Part shown: in pieces, positions 25,738 through 34,816 of the stretch
Layout of the letters: each line of letters opens with the position of its first letter
How positions within the stretch are numbered: position 1 is the stretch's first letter
DNA from: Lichenihabitans sp965277635
Lineage (GTDB): Bacteria > Pseudomonadota > Alphaproteobacteria > Rhizobiales > Beijerinckiaceae
Assembly (NCBI GenBank): GCA_965277635.1
Contig: CBDIDE010000002.1
Coordinates: 5,146,001-5,210,000, forward strand
Direction: 5' to 3'
DNA: 64,000 nt
Translations under genes and position numbers: made by a program
The notes under the pieces: generated by a model
Database searches by the model: none
Told to the model about the DNA's origin: nothing
Seen by the model: only the letters and a program-made list of their open reading frames with translations

Positions 25738-26726
25738 CAGGCGCGGTTCTCCCGCCGGCGCGACCGCACACGCCCCGCGACCTGCGGCAACGCGACGGCG
25801 CCGACGATGATCAGGCCCTGCGCCACATATTGCGCCACTGGCGGCATGCCGAGGAAGAACATGACGTTGATCATCACGGTCAGCAGCAGGCTGCCCAGCA
25901 CGGCGCCGCGCATCGTGCCCTGGCCGCCGAGGAAGCCGACGCCTCCCAGCACGGCCGCGGCGATCGAGTTCAGCGTGAAGGCCTGCCCGATGAGAGGATC
26001 CCCGGAGCCGGTCTGGACCGCCACGAACAAGCCGGCGAGGGTCGCGAGCACGCTGCTGATCGCATAGGCCACGATCAGCGCCGCATCGACCGGCGCGCCC
26101 GAGCGAAAGGCACCGACCGGGTTCTCGCCCGCCGCATAAAGCGTCAGGCCGAGCGGCGTCGCGCCATAGAACTTCCACAGCAGCATGACGACGACGAGCA
26201 GCGCGAAGGCGGTCGGGCTGTTGCCGGCGAGGAGGTCGGACAGCCAGGATGGCACGTTGCCCCCGGGTCGCGGCAGGATCAGCAGCGCCGCGCCGCCGAC
26301 GATGAAGGAGCTCGCCAGCGTGACGATGATGGCGGGCAGGCGGAGCCGCACCGCGACGACGCCGGTCAACCCACCGACGGCGAGACCTGCCGCGATCACC
26401 GCGGCGAGGCCGCCCGCCACGCCAAGCGGCCCGGCCATGACGACGGCCGCCACCACCGCGCCGAGGCTCACGGTCGCCCCCATGGCGAGGCTGATGCCGC
26501 CCGCCAGCATCAGCATGGCCTGCGCCATGGCGGTCAACGCCAGCGGGAACCACGTCTGGCTGAATCGGGCGAAGCCGGAGAGGCTGATGAGGCCGGGGAA
26601 CAGGCTCGCGTAAAGTGCCACGAAAGCGACGACCACGACGAGGAGGCCCATGACGCCCCGGTTGCGGCGGCGCTGGATGGCCCAATAGAGGCCAGCGCCC
26701 ACGGACGGCGTCGACGTCGTGCTCAT
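25737..26726 (-). CDS. Sugar ABC transporter permease (ribose/RbsC family), first
   Basis: 329-residue permease paralogous to the next gene. Family motifs: ALTAMAQAMLMLAGGISLAMGATVSLGAVVAAVVMAGPLG and the EAA-like LTLYAAGENPVGAFRSGAPVDAALIVAYAISSVLATLAGLFVAVQTGSGDPLIGQAFTLNSIAAAVLGGVGFLGGQGTMRGAVLGSLLLT. It overlaps the ATPase stop by 4 bases. Two different permeases indicate a heterodimeric channel. Confidence 0.9.
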   Translation of the reverse strand: MSTTSTPSVGAGLYWAIQRRRNRGVMGLLVVVVAFVALYASLFPGLISLSGFARFSQTWFPLALTAMAQAMLMLAGGISLAMGATVSLGAVVAAVVMAGPLGVAGGLAAVIAAGLAVGGLTGVVAVRLRLPAIIVTLASSFIVGGAALLILPRPGGNVPSWLSDLLAGNSPTAFALLVVVMLLWKFYGATPLGLTLYAAGENPVGAFRSGAPVDAALIVAYAISSVLATLAGLFVAVQTGSGDPLIGQAFTLNSIAAAVLGGVGFLGGQGTMRGAVLGSLLLTVMINVMFFLGMPPVAQYVAQGLIIVGAVALPQVAGRVRSRRRENRA

Positions 26727-28219
26727 GCGGCGCGTTTCGCATCGGAGGCGCCCATGGCCAAGGCCACGATGGTTTCCTCGCTGATCTCACCGCGCTCGAG
26801 CACGGCCACGATTCGGCCCTGGCGCATGACGGCGACGCGGTCGCAGAGATGCACGAGTTCCGGCGTGTCGGAGCTCGACAGGAGAACCGCGCTGCCCTCG
26901 GCCGCGAAGCCGCGCAGCATGGCGTAGATCTCGCGCTTGGTCTCGATGTCGACGCCGCGCGTCGGATCGTTGAGCAGCAGGATCTTCGGGTCGAGCGGCA
27001 TCCATCGGGCCAGCGCAACCTTCTGCTGATTGCCGCCGGACAGGGCCTGGACGGCGCGCGCGAGATCGCCCCTGACACTCAGCCGGCCGGCGAGCGCCGC
27101 CGCCTGCCGCGCCTCGAGCCCAGGACGCCGTCGGCGCCAGCCCGCCCCTTGGGCGAGGCCCGGCAGCAGTATGTTGGTCGCGATGGAATGGACGAGATGC
27201 AGCCCCTCCCGCTTGCGGTCGGCCGGCACGTAGGCGAGACCGTGGGCGTTAGCCGCCGTGACGCTCCCCGGCAACCCGGGCCTGCCGCCGAACTGCGCCT
27301 CGCGCGCCGAGGCGGGAATGGCGCCGTAGAGCCCGAGCAGCAGGTCCTCCTGGCCCTGGCCGACGAGGCCACCGATGCCGAGCACCTCGCCCGCGCGCAG
27401 GTCGAGATCGACATCCGCGATGCGGCCGGCCTCGAAGCCCCGCACCGACACGACCGGCGCGCCGGCGCAGGGACGCCAAGCTGGGAACAGGTCGCCGGGA
27501 TCGCGGCCCACCATGAGCCTGACGAGGCCCGCCGCATCGACCCCGTCGAGCGACCGGTCGGCCGTGCGGATGCCGTCCTTCAACACCGTTACGTGGTCGC
27601 AAAGCTCCATCACCTCGGCGAGCCGATGCGAGATGTAGAGGATCGCCGTCCCCTCGCGCTTTAGGGTCGTGACGAGTCCGGCCAGCGTCCGTGTTTCGTG
27701 CGCCGAGAGCGAGGAGGTCGGCTCGTCGAGGATCAGCACGCGCGGCTTGCGATAGAGCGCCTTGGCGATCTCGACGAGCTGCCGGCGGCCCAGCGGCAAC
27801 TCGCCGACCGGTCGCGCGATGTCCTCGTCGAGCCCGACGCGCCGACACAGGGCGACCGCCTCGCGCGCCAAGGCCCGGTAGTCGACCAGCCCGAAGCGGC
27901 GCGGATAGGCGCCGAAGCCAATGTTCTCGGCAATGGAGAGGTGCGTGGCCAGGCTCAGCTCCTGCTGCACCACAGCGATGCCGTGATGCCGCGCCGCGGC
28001 GGGCGTCAGGGTGACGGTTTCGCCATCCACGACCACCGCACCGGCGTCGGGCGCCAGCGCACCCGACAGGATGTTGATCAGGGTCGACTTGCCGGCGCCG
28101 TTCTCGCCGAGCAGCGCATGGACGCGGCCGGGCTCGAGCGCGATCGACACGCGCTTCAAGACCGGATTGCCGAAGAAGGCCTTGCTGACCTCCCGGGCCT
28201 CGAGCACGGGCACCGGCAC
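26723..28219 (-). CDS. Sugar ABC transporter ATP-binding protein (RbsA type, two ATPase domains)
   Basis: 498-residue tandem ATPase. First domain: Walker A GENGAGKST, signature region LPLGRRQLVEIAKALYRKPRVLILDEPTSSLS and ISHRLAEVMELCD. Second domain: the degenerate nucleotide site GLVGQGQEDLLLGLYG normal for this family, then LSGGNQQKVALARWMPLDPKILLLNDPTRGVDIETKREIYAML. GTG 28219 is the likely start, 11 bases after the binding-protein stop, with a weak AGG-rich site upstream. Confidence 0.92.
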   Translation of the reverse strand: MPVPVLEAREVSKAFFGNPVLKRVSIALEPGRVHALLGENGAGKSTLINILSGALAPDAGAVVVDGETVTLTPAAARHHGIAVVQQELSLATHLSIAENIGFGAYPRRFGLVDYRALAREAVALCRRVGLDEDIARPVGELPLGRRQLVEIAKALYRKPRVLILDEPTSSLSAHETRTLAGLVTTLKREGTAILYISHRLAEVMELCDHVTVLKDGIRTADRSLDGVDAAGLVRLMVGRDPGDLFPAWRPCAGAPVVSVRGFEAGRIADVDLDLRAGEVLGIGGLVGQGQEDLLLGLYGAIPASAREAQFGGRPGLPGSVTAANAHGLAYVPADRKREGLHLVHSIATNILLPGLAQGAGWRRRRPGLEARQAAALAGRLSVRGDLARAVQALSGGNQQKVALARWMPLDPKILLLNDPTRGVDIETKREIYAMLRGFAAEGSAVLLSSSDTPELVHLCDRVAVMRQGRIVAVLERGEISEETIVALAMGASDAKRAA

Positions 28220-28229
28220 GGCTTACCGC

Positions 28230-29270
28230 CTATTTCTGCGCCAGAAGCTTGTCGAACAGCGCATCGTCGTAGGGCGAATAGATGTAGCCGTCGGATGGGA
28301 AATCCTTGGCCCGGGCGATATAGCTGTCGAGATTGGCGTCGTCGATGATGGGCAGCGGCACCTTGACAAAGGCGGGGACGTCCTTGCCCTGCAGCGCCTC
28401 GACAGCCGCATAGGCTGCGAGCGCGCCGAGCCAGTTCGGCTGCATGGTGGCCCAGCCCTTGAGCTTCTTCTCCTTCCACAATTGTAGGAACTGGCCGTAG
28501 TTCTCGCCCGTGGTCGGCACGAGGTCGCGGCCCTGCTTGTCCATGGCCAGCACCGCGCCGGCCGACAGGGCACCGCCCTGCGACAGCACGCCGTCGATCT
28601 CGGGATTGTTGAACAGCAGGTTGCTGAAGGCTTCCTGGGCCGGCGCGACGTTATATTCGGTATTGGTCTCGGCCAGGACCTGAAGGCCCGGATTGGCCTT
28701 GAGCACCGGCTCCATTCCCTTGCGCCGGTCGTCGCTGACCGAGATGCCGGCCGGCCCATTCATGACGATGATCTTGCCCTTGCCGCCGAGGGTTTTCGCC
28801 ATCCACTCGGCCGCCTCCTTGCCCCATTCGACCTGGTCGGTGTCGATCTTGGCCGTCAGTTCGTCGGTATCGACGAGGCTGTCGAAGTTGAGGACCGCGA
28901 TGCCTTTCGAACAGGCATCGCCGATGACGCGGTCGAGCGCGGTGGCCGAGCCGGCGTCGACCAGGATGGCGTCGATCTTGGAATCGATCATCGACTGGAT
29001 CTGCTGGATCTGGGTATTGGCATTGCCCTGCGCGTCCGTGATGACGAGGTTCGACACCAGGCCTTTCTTCTTCAGCGCGTCGACCTCCTGCTCGATCGTG
29101 CCCTGCGTCTGCTTCATCCAGGTCGGCACGGAGTAGATGTTGGCCCAGCCGAGCGTGAACGGCGGCTTGTGCTCGCCCTTGACGCATTTGGAGGCGGCCT
29201 CGGCGGCGAGCGAGCCGACCAGCAACGCGATACACGCGACACCGGCCACGAGAACTGGACGTTTCGACAT
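28230..29270 (-). CDS. Sugar ABC transporter substrate-binding protein (Peripla_BP_4 type)
   Basis: 346-residue periplasmic protein with signal peptide MSKRPVLVAGVACIALLVGSLAAEAA. The mature part begins SKCVKGEHKPPFTLGWANIYSVPTWMKQTQGTIEQEVDALKKKGLV, and the family pattern NTQIQQIQSMIDSKIDAILVDAGSATALDRVIGDACSKGIAVLNFDS is like RbsB/AraF-type proteins. GGGAGG lies 4 bases before ATG 29270. First gene of a five-gene minus-strand operon, divergent from an IclR regulator with a palindromic site between them. The sugar is unknown. Confidence 0.9.
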   Translation of the reverse strand: MSKRPVLVAGVACIALLVGSLAAEAASKCVKGEHKPPFTLGWANIYSVPTWMKQTQGTIEQEVDALKKKGLVSNLVITDAQGNANTQIQQIQSMIDSKIDAILVDAGSATALDRVIGDACSKGIAVLNFDSLVDTDELTAKIDTDQVEWGKEAAEWMAKTLGGKGKIIVMNGPAGISVSDDRRKGMEPVLKANPGLQVLAETNTEYNVAPAQEAFSNLLFNNPEIDGVLSQGGALSAGAVLAMDKQGRDLVPTTGENYGQFLQLWKEKKLKGWATMQPNWLGALAAYAAVEALQGKDVPAFVKVPLPIIDDANLDSYIARAKDFPSDGYIYSPYDDALFDKLLAQK

Positions 29271-29356
29271 GAGGCCTCCCGTGAAAGCGCGCCAGGATTG
29301 GGCGGCTCCGAGCTGGCGGCGCGGCCTTCGCTCGGAGGAACCAAGCTTCAGATCAT

Positions 29357-29394
29357 TGTCCGATATATCGGACATATGTTTGACATTTCGGACA
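29357..29394. promoter_or_regulatory. Palindromic operator region between IclR and the sugar ABC operon
   Basis: TGTCCGATATATCGGACA (29357-29374) is a perfect 18-bp palindrome. A second, imperfect copy follows (TGACATTTCGGACA, 29381-29394), sharing the TCGGACA half. On the plus strand TTGACA at 29380-29385 could be the -35 of the regulator, with a weak TAGACG 17 bases on. Position between divergent genes makes it the likely IclR-type binding site. Confidence 0.7.
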
Positions 29395-29468
29395 AGCGAG
29401 GCTAGACGCGGTTTACCGGATGCGCAAGCCGATTTGCACGAGCCTCCGGAGTCCAGAAGACCCGACGC

Positions 29469-30287
29469 TTGAGAGTTCCGCCTCCTTCGATCGACCCCGG
29501 CGGTCGTGTGTCTCGGCGGCCCGATGATGCACTGCCTCCGGGCGGGCGGCAACGCGGGATCGACCGGCTGATCGACGTGCTCGACCTGCTGCAGCGGCGC
29601 CGCCGGCCGATGGGCACCGGCGACATCGCTCGTGCGCTCGGCGCGCCCCGCTCGACGGTCTACGAGATCGTCGAGCGCCTGGTCGACGCGCAGATGCTGG
29701 AACCGTCCGGTACGGAGGGGCAGGTCTATTTCGGCCGCGCCATGCACCTCTTCGGTGCGGCCTATCTTAGCGGCGACGCGGCGATGCGGCGGATCGGCGA
29801 GGCGCTCGATGCCCTATCGGCAGAAACCGGAATGACGGTGCAATGCTGCGGCCGGCGCGGCAACAAATATGTGGTGCTCGAATGTCGCGACGGCGCGGGA
29901 CCCTTCCGCATCACCAGCGAGGTCGGGACCGAGGTCCCCCTGCCCTGGACCGCGTCGGGGCGCCTCCTGCTCGGCCATATGTCGGACGAGGCGATCCGCA
30001 CCTTCATCCCGCCGGAGGATTTCCGCCTGCCCGACGGCGGTCTGCTGCCGATCCGGACCTTTCTCGATGACGTCGAGACGGCGCGCCGGGATGGTTTTTC
30101 GGAGACGACGGGCCTCGCCAACAGCTTCACCTGGTGCCAGGCCGTGCCGATCTTCGGACGCGACGGGGCGGCCGAGTTCACGCTGTGTTTCGTCCTCCCC
30201 GTCGACAGCGCGGCCGAACAGAGGGTCCGCTGTCTGGACCTGCTCCTGGCCCGCGCCCGGCATCTCAGCCACGCGGGCGCCGGCTGA
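29469..30287 (+). CDS. IclR family transcriptional regulator
   Basis: Up to 272 residues. The N-terminal winged HTH (GIDRLIDVLDLLQRRRRPMGTGDIARALGAPRSTVYEIVERLVDAQMLEPSG) is followed by the IclR effector domain (GEALDALSAETGMTVQCCGRRGNKYVVLECRDGAGPFRITSEVGTEVPLPWTASGRLLLGHMSDEAIRTF ... RRDGFSETTGLANSFTWCQAVPIFG). The start is uncertain: TTG 29469 is the first, GTG 29508 also possible; the extra N-terminal residues are Pro/Arg-rich and not conserved. Divergent from the sugar transporter, which it probably controls through the adjacent palindrome. Confidence 0.88.
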   Translation: MRVPPPSIDPGGRVSRRPDDALPPGGRQRGIDRLIDVLDLLQRRRRPMGTGDIARALGAPRSTVYEIVERLVDAQMLEPSGTEGQVYFGRAMHLFGAAYLSGDAAMRRIGEALDALSAETGMTVQCCGRRGNKYVVLECRDGAGPFRITSEVGTEVPLPWTASGRLLLGHMSDEAIRTFIPPEDFRLPDGGLLPIRTFLDDVETARRDGFSETTGLANSFTWCQAVPIFGRDGAAEFTLCFVLPVDSAAEQRVRCLDLLLARARHLSHAGAG

Positions 30288-30436
30288 GCCCTTCCGCCGT
30301 GCCGCCGATCGCACCTGCGCTCGCTCGCTTGGCGCCGCGATGGCGCCGCACCATGGACAGGACGCCTCCCGACGCCAGATCCCATGCGATATCGTCGGAT
30401 GCAAACGGGGTTCAACGCCGTGCGGCAGCAACGCTC

Positions 30437-31765
30437 ATGACCAGTCTCGGCCATGGTTCACCTCGGTCGCGAGCGCGTATCGTCGTCATCGGTGCCGGAT
30501 TCGCGGGCCTTGCGGTCGTCAAGGGACTCAAAGGCGCCGATGCCGAGATCGTGCTGATCGATCGCACCAACCACAACCTGTTCCAGCCGCTGCTCTACCA
30601 GGTGGCCACGGCGGCACTGGCGCCCTCCGACATCGCGGTCCCGGTCCGCGCCATCTTCAACGACCGGCCGGACGTCACGGTGCTGATGGGCGAGGTCACC
30701 ACGATCGATGCGCGACACCGGACGGTCGCCGTGAGGGACGTCGGCCCGGTCGCCTATGATTATCTCGTGCTCGCCACGGGCTCGGTCTATTCGTGGTTCG
30801 GCCATGACGAGTGGTCCCACCACGCACACGTCCTGAAGACGCTCGACGACGCCTTGAGGGTGCGCAGCAGCCTGCTCGCGGCCTTCGAGCGCGCCGAGGC
30901 CGCGAGCGACGAGGCCGTGGTGCGGCGCATGCTCACCTTCGTGATCGTCGGCGGCGGCCCGACGGGCGTCGAAATGGCCGGCGCCATCGCCGAGCTCGCC
31001 CACTCGACCCTGGCAGGCGACTTTCGCCGCATCCGCGCCTCGGCGGCTCGTATCGTGCTCTGCGAAGCGGGTCCGAACCTGCTCGCGGGCTTTCCCTCAA
31101 GGCTTGCCGACTATGCCCGCCGCCGGCTCGAAGCCATGAGGGTTGACGTGCGCACCGGTACGCCCGTCGACCGCATCGACATGGAGGGCGTAACGGCTGG
31201 AGGCACACGCATCCCGTGCGGGAACATCCTGTGGTGCGCCGGGACGGCGGCGACGCCGGTGGCCGCCTCGCTCGGAGCCGCGCGGAGCCGCAACGGCGGC
31301 ATCATCGTCGCGCCCGATTGCTCGCTGCCGGATTGCGAGGCCGTCTTCGCCATCGGCGACGTCGCCAGCATGCCGGGGCCGGACGGCAAGCCGCTGCCCG
31401 GCGTCGGACCCGTGGCCAAGCAGCAGGGCGCTCATGTGGCCCGGGTGATCGCGGCGCGGCTGGCCGGGACGCCGGCACCTGGGCCGTTCGTCTACAAGGA
31501 TGCCGGCCAGCTCGCGATGATCGGCCGCTCGTCGGCGGTCGCCGACCTCGGGGCGGTGAAACTGAACGGGCTCCCGGCATGGCTTCTGTGGAGCGCCGTG
31601 CATCTGTTCTTCCTGATCGGCACTCGCAATCGCCTCGCCGTCTATCTCAACTGGGCCTGGGCCTGGTTCACCTACGGTCGGGGGGCGCGGCTCATCACCG
31701 TCCTCGATCGGCCGACCCACGACATGCTGGTCTCCGGCGACGACCGCTCGGACGGCGCCGGGTGA
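30437..31765 (+). CDS. ndh: Type II NADH dehydrogenase (NAD(P)/FAD-dependent oxidoreductase)
   Basis: 442-residue non-proton-pumping NADH:quinone oxidoreductase. First dinucleotide motif VVIGAGFAGLAVVKGL (FAD), then the NDH-2-typical DRTNHNLFQPLLYQVATAALAPSDIAVPVR, second motif FVIVGGGPTGVEMAGAIAEL (NADH), and AVFAIGDVASM near the flavin. The C-terminus (WLLWSAVHLFFLIGTRNRLAVYLNWAWAWFTYGRGARLI) is the membrane-anchoring part. ATG 30437 gives the usual short lead; ATG 30353 would add an unconserved 28 residues. Delivers electrons to the quinone pool without translocating protons. Confidence 0.92.
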   Translation: MTSLGHGSPRSRARIVVIGAGFAGLAVVKGLKGADAEIVLIDRTNHNLFQPLLYQVATAALAPSDIAVPVRAIFNDRPDVTVLMGEVTTIDARHRTVAVRDVGPVAYDYLVLATGSVYSWFGHDEWSHHAHVLKTLDDALRVRSSLLAAFERAEAASDEAVVRRMLTFVIVGGGPTGVEMAGAIAELAHSTLAGDFRRIRASAARIVLCEAGPNLLAGFPSRLADYARRRLEAMRVDVRTGTPVDRIDMEGVTAGGTRIPCGNILWCAGTAATPVAASLGAARSRNGGIIVAPDCSLPDCEAVFAIGDVASMPGPDGKPLPGVGPVAKQQGAHVARVIAARLAGTPAPGPFVYKDAGQLAMIGRSSAVADLGAVKLNGLPAWLLWSAVHLFFLIGTRNRLAVYLNWAWAWFTYGRGARLITVLDRPTHDMLVSGDDRSDGAG

Positions 31766-31900
31766 GCGCCCTGATCGCGGCCGCCTCGCCCGTCAGGCGC
31801 TGCCCGAAGGCTTCGGCGCCGGAAGGCCGTCGCAGGATGTCACCTCCCCCGGCGCACGAAATTGCGGTATTGCTCTCACCGACTGCGAAAAGGAGATTTT

Positions 31901-32251
31901 ATGCTGACGACCCGGCACGCTGCCCTTGCGATCATGCTGATGACCATTGCAACGCAGCCGGCTCTTGCCGAGACCTGCAATCTCACGCTGAACGGCAGGC
32001 CCCTCCTCGAGGATGCCGCCTGTACTGTGACTAGCCGCGGACGCATCGTCTCGACCGACCAGGGGGAAACCATCACGATAGAAATTAGAAGATCAATATT
32101 GCGCGCCGATATTGCTGAAAATCGCCATCTGAGCTGGCATCGCGATAAGCATTACGGATTGAGATCGTTCGGGCGCGTCGTTAAATCGAATGATCTTGAC
32201 GACAAGACCTGCTTCTTCAATCAACACATCACTCTCTGCATAGATCGATAG
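31901..32251 (+). CDS. Small secreted protein with four cysteines, unknown family
   Basis: 116 residues. A signal peptide (MLTTRHAALAIMLMTIATQPALA) precedes a 93-residue mature domain with Cys at 26, 41, 104 and 113, which could form two disulfides in the periplasm. AAGGAG lies 7 bases before ATG 31901. The second half of the gene is AT-richer than its neighbours (around 32070-32190). No family recognised; it may be a recently acquired or fast-evolving protein. Confidence 0.7.
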   Translation: MLTTRHAALAIMLMTIATQPALAETCNLTLNGRPLLEDAACTVTSRGRIVSTDQGETITIEIRRSILRADIAENRHLSWHRDKHYGLRSFGRVVKSNDLDDKTCFFNQHITLCIDR

Positions 32252-32357
32252 GTCGGCAGAGGAACGTCCGGCCTGGCGCCCGCGCGCCGGGTCGGCGCAA
32301 GAGCTGCGAGTGCCACGACACGACGGGACCGGACGTCCGGCATCGCGGTAGCTCCCC

Positions 32358-32765
32358 CTAACCGCCCTTGGTCCGCACGATCCTGATGCCGACACTGCGA
32401 CAATCCGCATAGACGTCGAGCTTGCGGACATGGACCCACGCTACCACCGCCTCCTCCGGCGCAAGGCAGATCCGCGCCACCTCGTCCGCCAGCGTTTCCT
32501 GCAGCGCGACATGCGGACGCGCGGCCAGCGCCACGATCCCGTCATGGATGGCCGCGTAGCTGACGACCCGGTCGATCCGATCCTCATGGCGAGGTTCTTC
32601 CGGCCTGACAAGCACTTCGACCGAGATCCTCACGCGTTGCGGCGCCCGCTTCTCGGCCTCGAACACGCCGATCCTCAGGTCGAGATCGAGATCCTCGATG
32701 ACGATGACACGAGCATCATTGTCGGCGCCATCCAACAGGCCGTCGGTGGATCGGAAGGGATTCAT
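32358..32765 (-). CDS. Dihydroneopterin aldolase-like protein (FolB family)
   Basis: 135-residue member of the tunnelling-fold family. VIVIEDLDLDLRIGVFEAEKRAPQRVRISVEVLVRPEEPRHEDRIDRVVSYAAIHDGIVAL ... LQETLADEVARICLAPEEAVVAWVHVRKLDVYADCRSVGIRIVR matches FolB (GVFEAEK and VSYAAI are hallmark regions). The usual C-terminal lysine region is VRKLDVY, so folate activity is possible. Many alphaproteobacteria carry a second FolB-like gene outside the folate operon, so the role is uncertain. Followed on the same strand by nothing related. Confidence 0.8.
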   Translation of the reverse strand: MNPFRSTDGLLDGADNDARVIVIEDLDLDLRIGVFEAEKRAPQRVRISVEVLVRPEEPRHEDRIDRVVSYAAIHDGIVALAARPHVALQETLADEVARICLAPEEAVVAWVHVRKLDVYADCRSVGIRIVRTKGG

Positions 32766-32802
32766 TCGGCTGTCGACCAAGGTGGACCCTCGAGTTTTCC
32801 GC

Positions 32803-33093
32803 TCACGCGGCAGCTTGCCAGCAAAACACCAGATCCTCCCGAAAGCCGAAACGCTTGAGGTGATCGGCGATGACGCTTTCGAGGCCCGGCAGACCCGTCG
32901 GGTCCTGCGCGGTCGCCTCGACCGTCAGAAGATCACCGGACGCTTCCATGGCGCAAAGGCGCCCCTGCCCGAGATCGATGTGGCCGCGGTCCGCGGTGTT
33001 CTCGACCAAGAACTTGTGCTCCCAATGCTTGCAGAGCTGCTGGAGATATTTGCTGCCGTTGGATGTCGGAACTCGAGCGCGGGAGGTGGGCAT
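32803..33093 (-). CDS. DUF2218 domain protein
   Basis: 96-residue protein. PTSNGSKYLQQLCKHWEHKFLVENTADRGHIDLGQGRLCAMEASGDLLTVEATAQDPTGLPGLESVIADHLKRFGFRE matches DUF2218, a small alpha/beta family often encoded near siderophore or iron-uptake genes. No iron genes are visible here. An AGGA site precedes ATG 33093. Confidence 0.85.
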   Translation of the reverse strand: MPTSRARVPTSNGSKYLQQLCKHWEHKFLVENTADRGHIDLGQGRLCAMEASGDLLTVEATAQDPTGLPGLESVIADHLKRFGFREDLVFCWQAAA

Positions 33094-33126
33094 GGTACGG
33101 TCCTCGATATGTCCCCTCTCCCGTGC

Positions 33127-34065
33127 CTAGCTTGGAATTGCGGCGGCGCGACGAAGATGGCGCAGCATACGCCCATCGATCGAGAGAAGTCCCACACCGA
33201 TCAGCGCCATGCCGGCAAAAGCCTGTGGAGCCAAGCGTTCGCCGAGCGCGACGCCGCCGATCACGACGGCCCCGACCGGCACCAGCAGCGTGACGAGCGA
33301 AGCGTTGGTCGCCCCCGCGCGACCGAGGATCCTGAAGAACAAGAGATAGGCCAATGCCGTGCTCGGCACCGCGAGGCCCAGCAGTGCCGCCCAGATGCCC
33401 GGCCCGGGAAGCGGCAGCGTCCAGGGATGGTCGACGAGGAGGCAGAGCGGCAGCATCAGCACCGTGCTGCCGACGAGCTGGCCGGTCGCCACCGGCAGCG
33501 GCGAAAAGCCGCGGAACCGGCGGCCATAGACGCCTGCGATCCCATAGGATACGGCGGCCATGATGCAGGCGATCTGGCCCGGAAGGTCGCTCAAGCCGCT
33601 CGCCGAGAACGCGTCCGGCCCGATCATCAACGCGACCCCGATGAAGCCGATCACCACGCCCGCGGCCTTCGCCGGGGTCATGCGCTCGTTGGCGGTGAAG
33701 AAGTGGGCCACGACGGCGGTGAACATCGGCGTCGTGGCATTGAGGATCGAGGCGAGGCCGCTCGCGACCTTCGTCTCGCCATAGACGATCAGCGAGAAGG
33801 GAATGACGTTGTTCAGCAGTCCCATGGTCAGGAAGGCACGCCATTGCGCCGGGTCGCGCGGCAGCGCCTCATGCCGCATCCGCAGCACCAGGCCGAGCAC
33901 AAGAGAGGCGATCAGCACGCGCCCGAACACGACCGTGAAGGGCGGCATCGCGCCGACCAGCACCTTGTAGAAGAAGAAGGAGCAGCTCCACAGCCCCGAC
34001 AGGACCAGGAGCGCTGCCCAATCGGCCGCACTCATGACAGGCGCCGTGGTTTGTCCCTGTGTCAT
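33127..34065 (-). CDS. EamA/DMT family transporter
   Basis: 312-residue membrane protein with ten predicted spans in two EamA repeats (LLVLSGLWSCSFFFYKVLVGAMPPFTVVFGRVLIASLVLGLVLR ... GLASILNATTPMFTAVVAHFFTANERMTPAKAAGVVIGFIGVALMIG; then IMAAVSYGIAGVYGRRF ... LLFFRILGRAGATNASLVTLLVPVGAVVIGGVALGE). Members export amino acids, purines or drugs. It follows the DNA-damage oxygenase by 22 bases, so it may be induced with the Ada response. ATG 34035 is an alternative start. Confidence 0.88.
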   Translation of the reverse strand: MTQGQTTAPVMSAADWAALLVLSGLWSCSFFFYKVLVGAMPPFTVVFGRVLIASLVLGLVLRMRHEALPRDPAQWRAFLTMGLLNNVIPFSLIVYGETKVASGLASILNATTPMFTAVVAHFFTANERMTPAKAAGVVIGFIGVALMIGPDAFSASGLSDLPGQIACIMAAVSYGIAGVYGRRFRGFSPLPVATGQLVGSTVLMLPLCLLVDHPWTLPLPGPGIWAALLGLAVPSTALAYLLFFRILGRAGATNASLVTLLVPVGAVVIGGVALGERLAPQAFAGMALIGVGLLSIDGRMLRHLRRAAAIPS

Positions 34066-34087
34066 GCGCGGAATTCCCGGCTCGTCA

Positions 34088-34816
34088 TCAGGCAGCGTCG
34101 TGGAAGATGATGCCGAGGGTGAAGCGCTGGCCCGACCGCAGCGTCGAGACGCCGTGGCGCAAGGCCGCTTTGTAAGTGCCTGTCTGGCTGCGGGCCGGGC
34201 GATGGTTGACGGCGAAGATCGCGGCATCGCCCTGTCCCAGCGGCACGACGGTGGCGCGCGACTGGCTGCGCGGCTTCTGCTCCACCAGGACCAGTTCGCC
34301 GCCCGAGAAATCCGCCTCGGGGCGGCTCAGCAGGATCACCACCTGGAACGGGAACAGCGTCTCGCCATAGACGTCCTGGTGCAGCCGGTTGTAGTCTCCC
34401 GGACCATATTTCAGCAGCAAAGGCGTCGGCCGCGTCTGGCCGACGGCATGGCATTGCGCCGTGTAGGCGGCAAGGTCGGGTGGAAAGCCGCCGGCTTGGC
34501 CGAGCAGGCCGCGCCATCGGCCGGCGACCGGAGCCAGTCTGGCGTAGAACTCCCGCCGCAGACCCTCGACGGCCTCCGGCAAAGGATAGTCGAAATACTG
34601 GTATTCCCCCTGTCCGAACCCGTGCCGCGCCATGACGACGCGGCTGCGGAAACGGCCGTCGTCGTAGAGGGCGGCCAGGGTTCGGCATTGTTCGGGCCCG
34701 AGGAGACCCTTCAGCACGCTCCAGCCGTCGCGGTCGAGCGCAGCCTCGACCTCCGGCCAGGGATGGGCCGCGACGCGGTCCTCGATCGGCGGCCTTCGCG
34801 CCTGGGCCATGCTCAT
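34088..34816 (-). CDS. 2OG-Fe(II) oxygenase of the Ada-linked DNA-damage family
   Basis: 242-residue dioxygenase resembling the Pfam family described as oxygenase catalysing oxidative methylation of damaged DNA (Oxygenase-NA). The iron-binding HxD is in LLKYGPGDYNRLHQDVYGETLFPFQVVILLS, and the distal His is probably in LRHGVSTLRSGQRFTLGIIFHDA, with Arg for 2-oxoglutarate. It is not AlkB itself by sequence. Its ATG overlaps the ada stop (ATGA), so it is expressed with the methylation-repair regulator. A repair role is inference from this linkage. Confidence 0.82.
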   Translation of the reverse strand: MSMAQARRPPIEDRVAAHPWPEVEAALDRDGWSVLKGLLGPEQCRTLAALYDDGRFRSRVVMARHGFGQGEYQYFDYPLPEAVEGLRREFYARLAPVAGRWRGLLGQAGGFPPDLAAYTAQCHAVGQTRPTPLLLKYGPGDYNRLHQDVYGETLFPFQVVILLSRPEADFSGGELVLVEQKPRSQSRATVVPLGQGDAAIFAVNHRPARSQTGTYKAALRHGVSTLRSGQRFTLGIIFHDAA

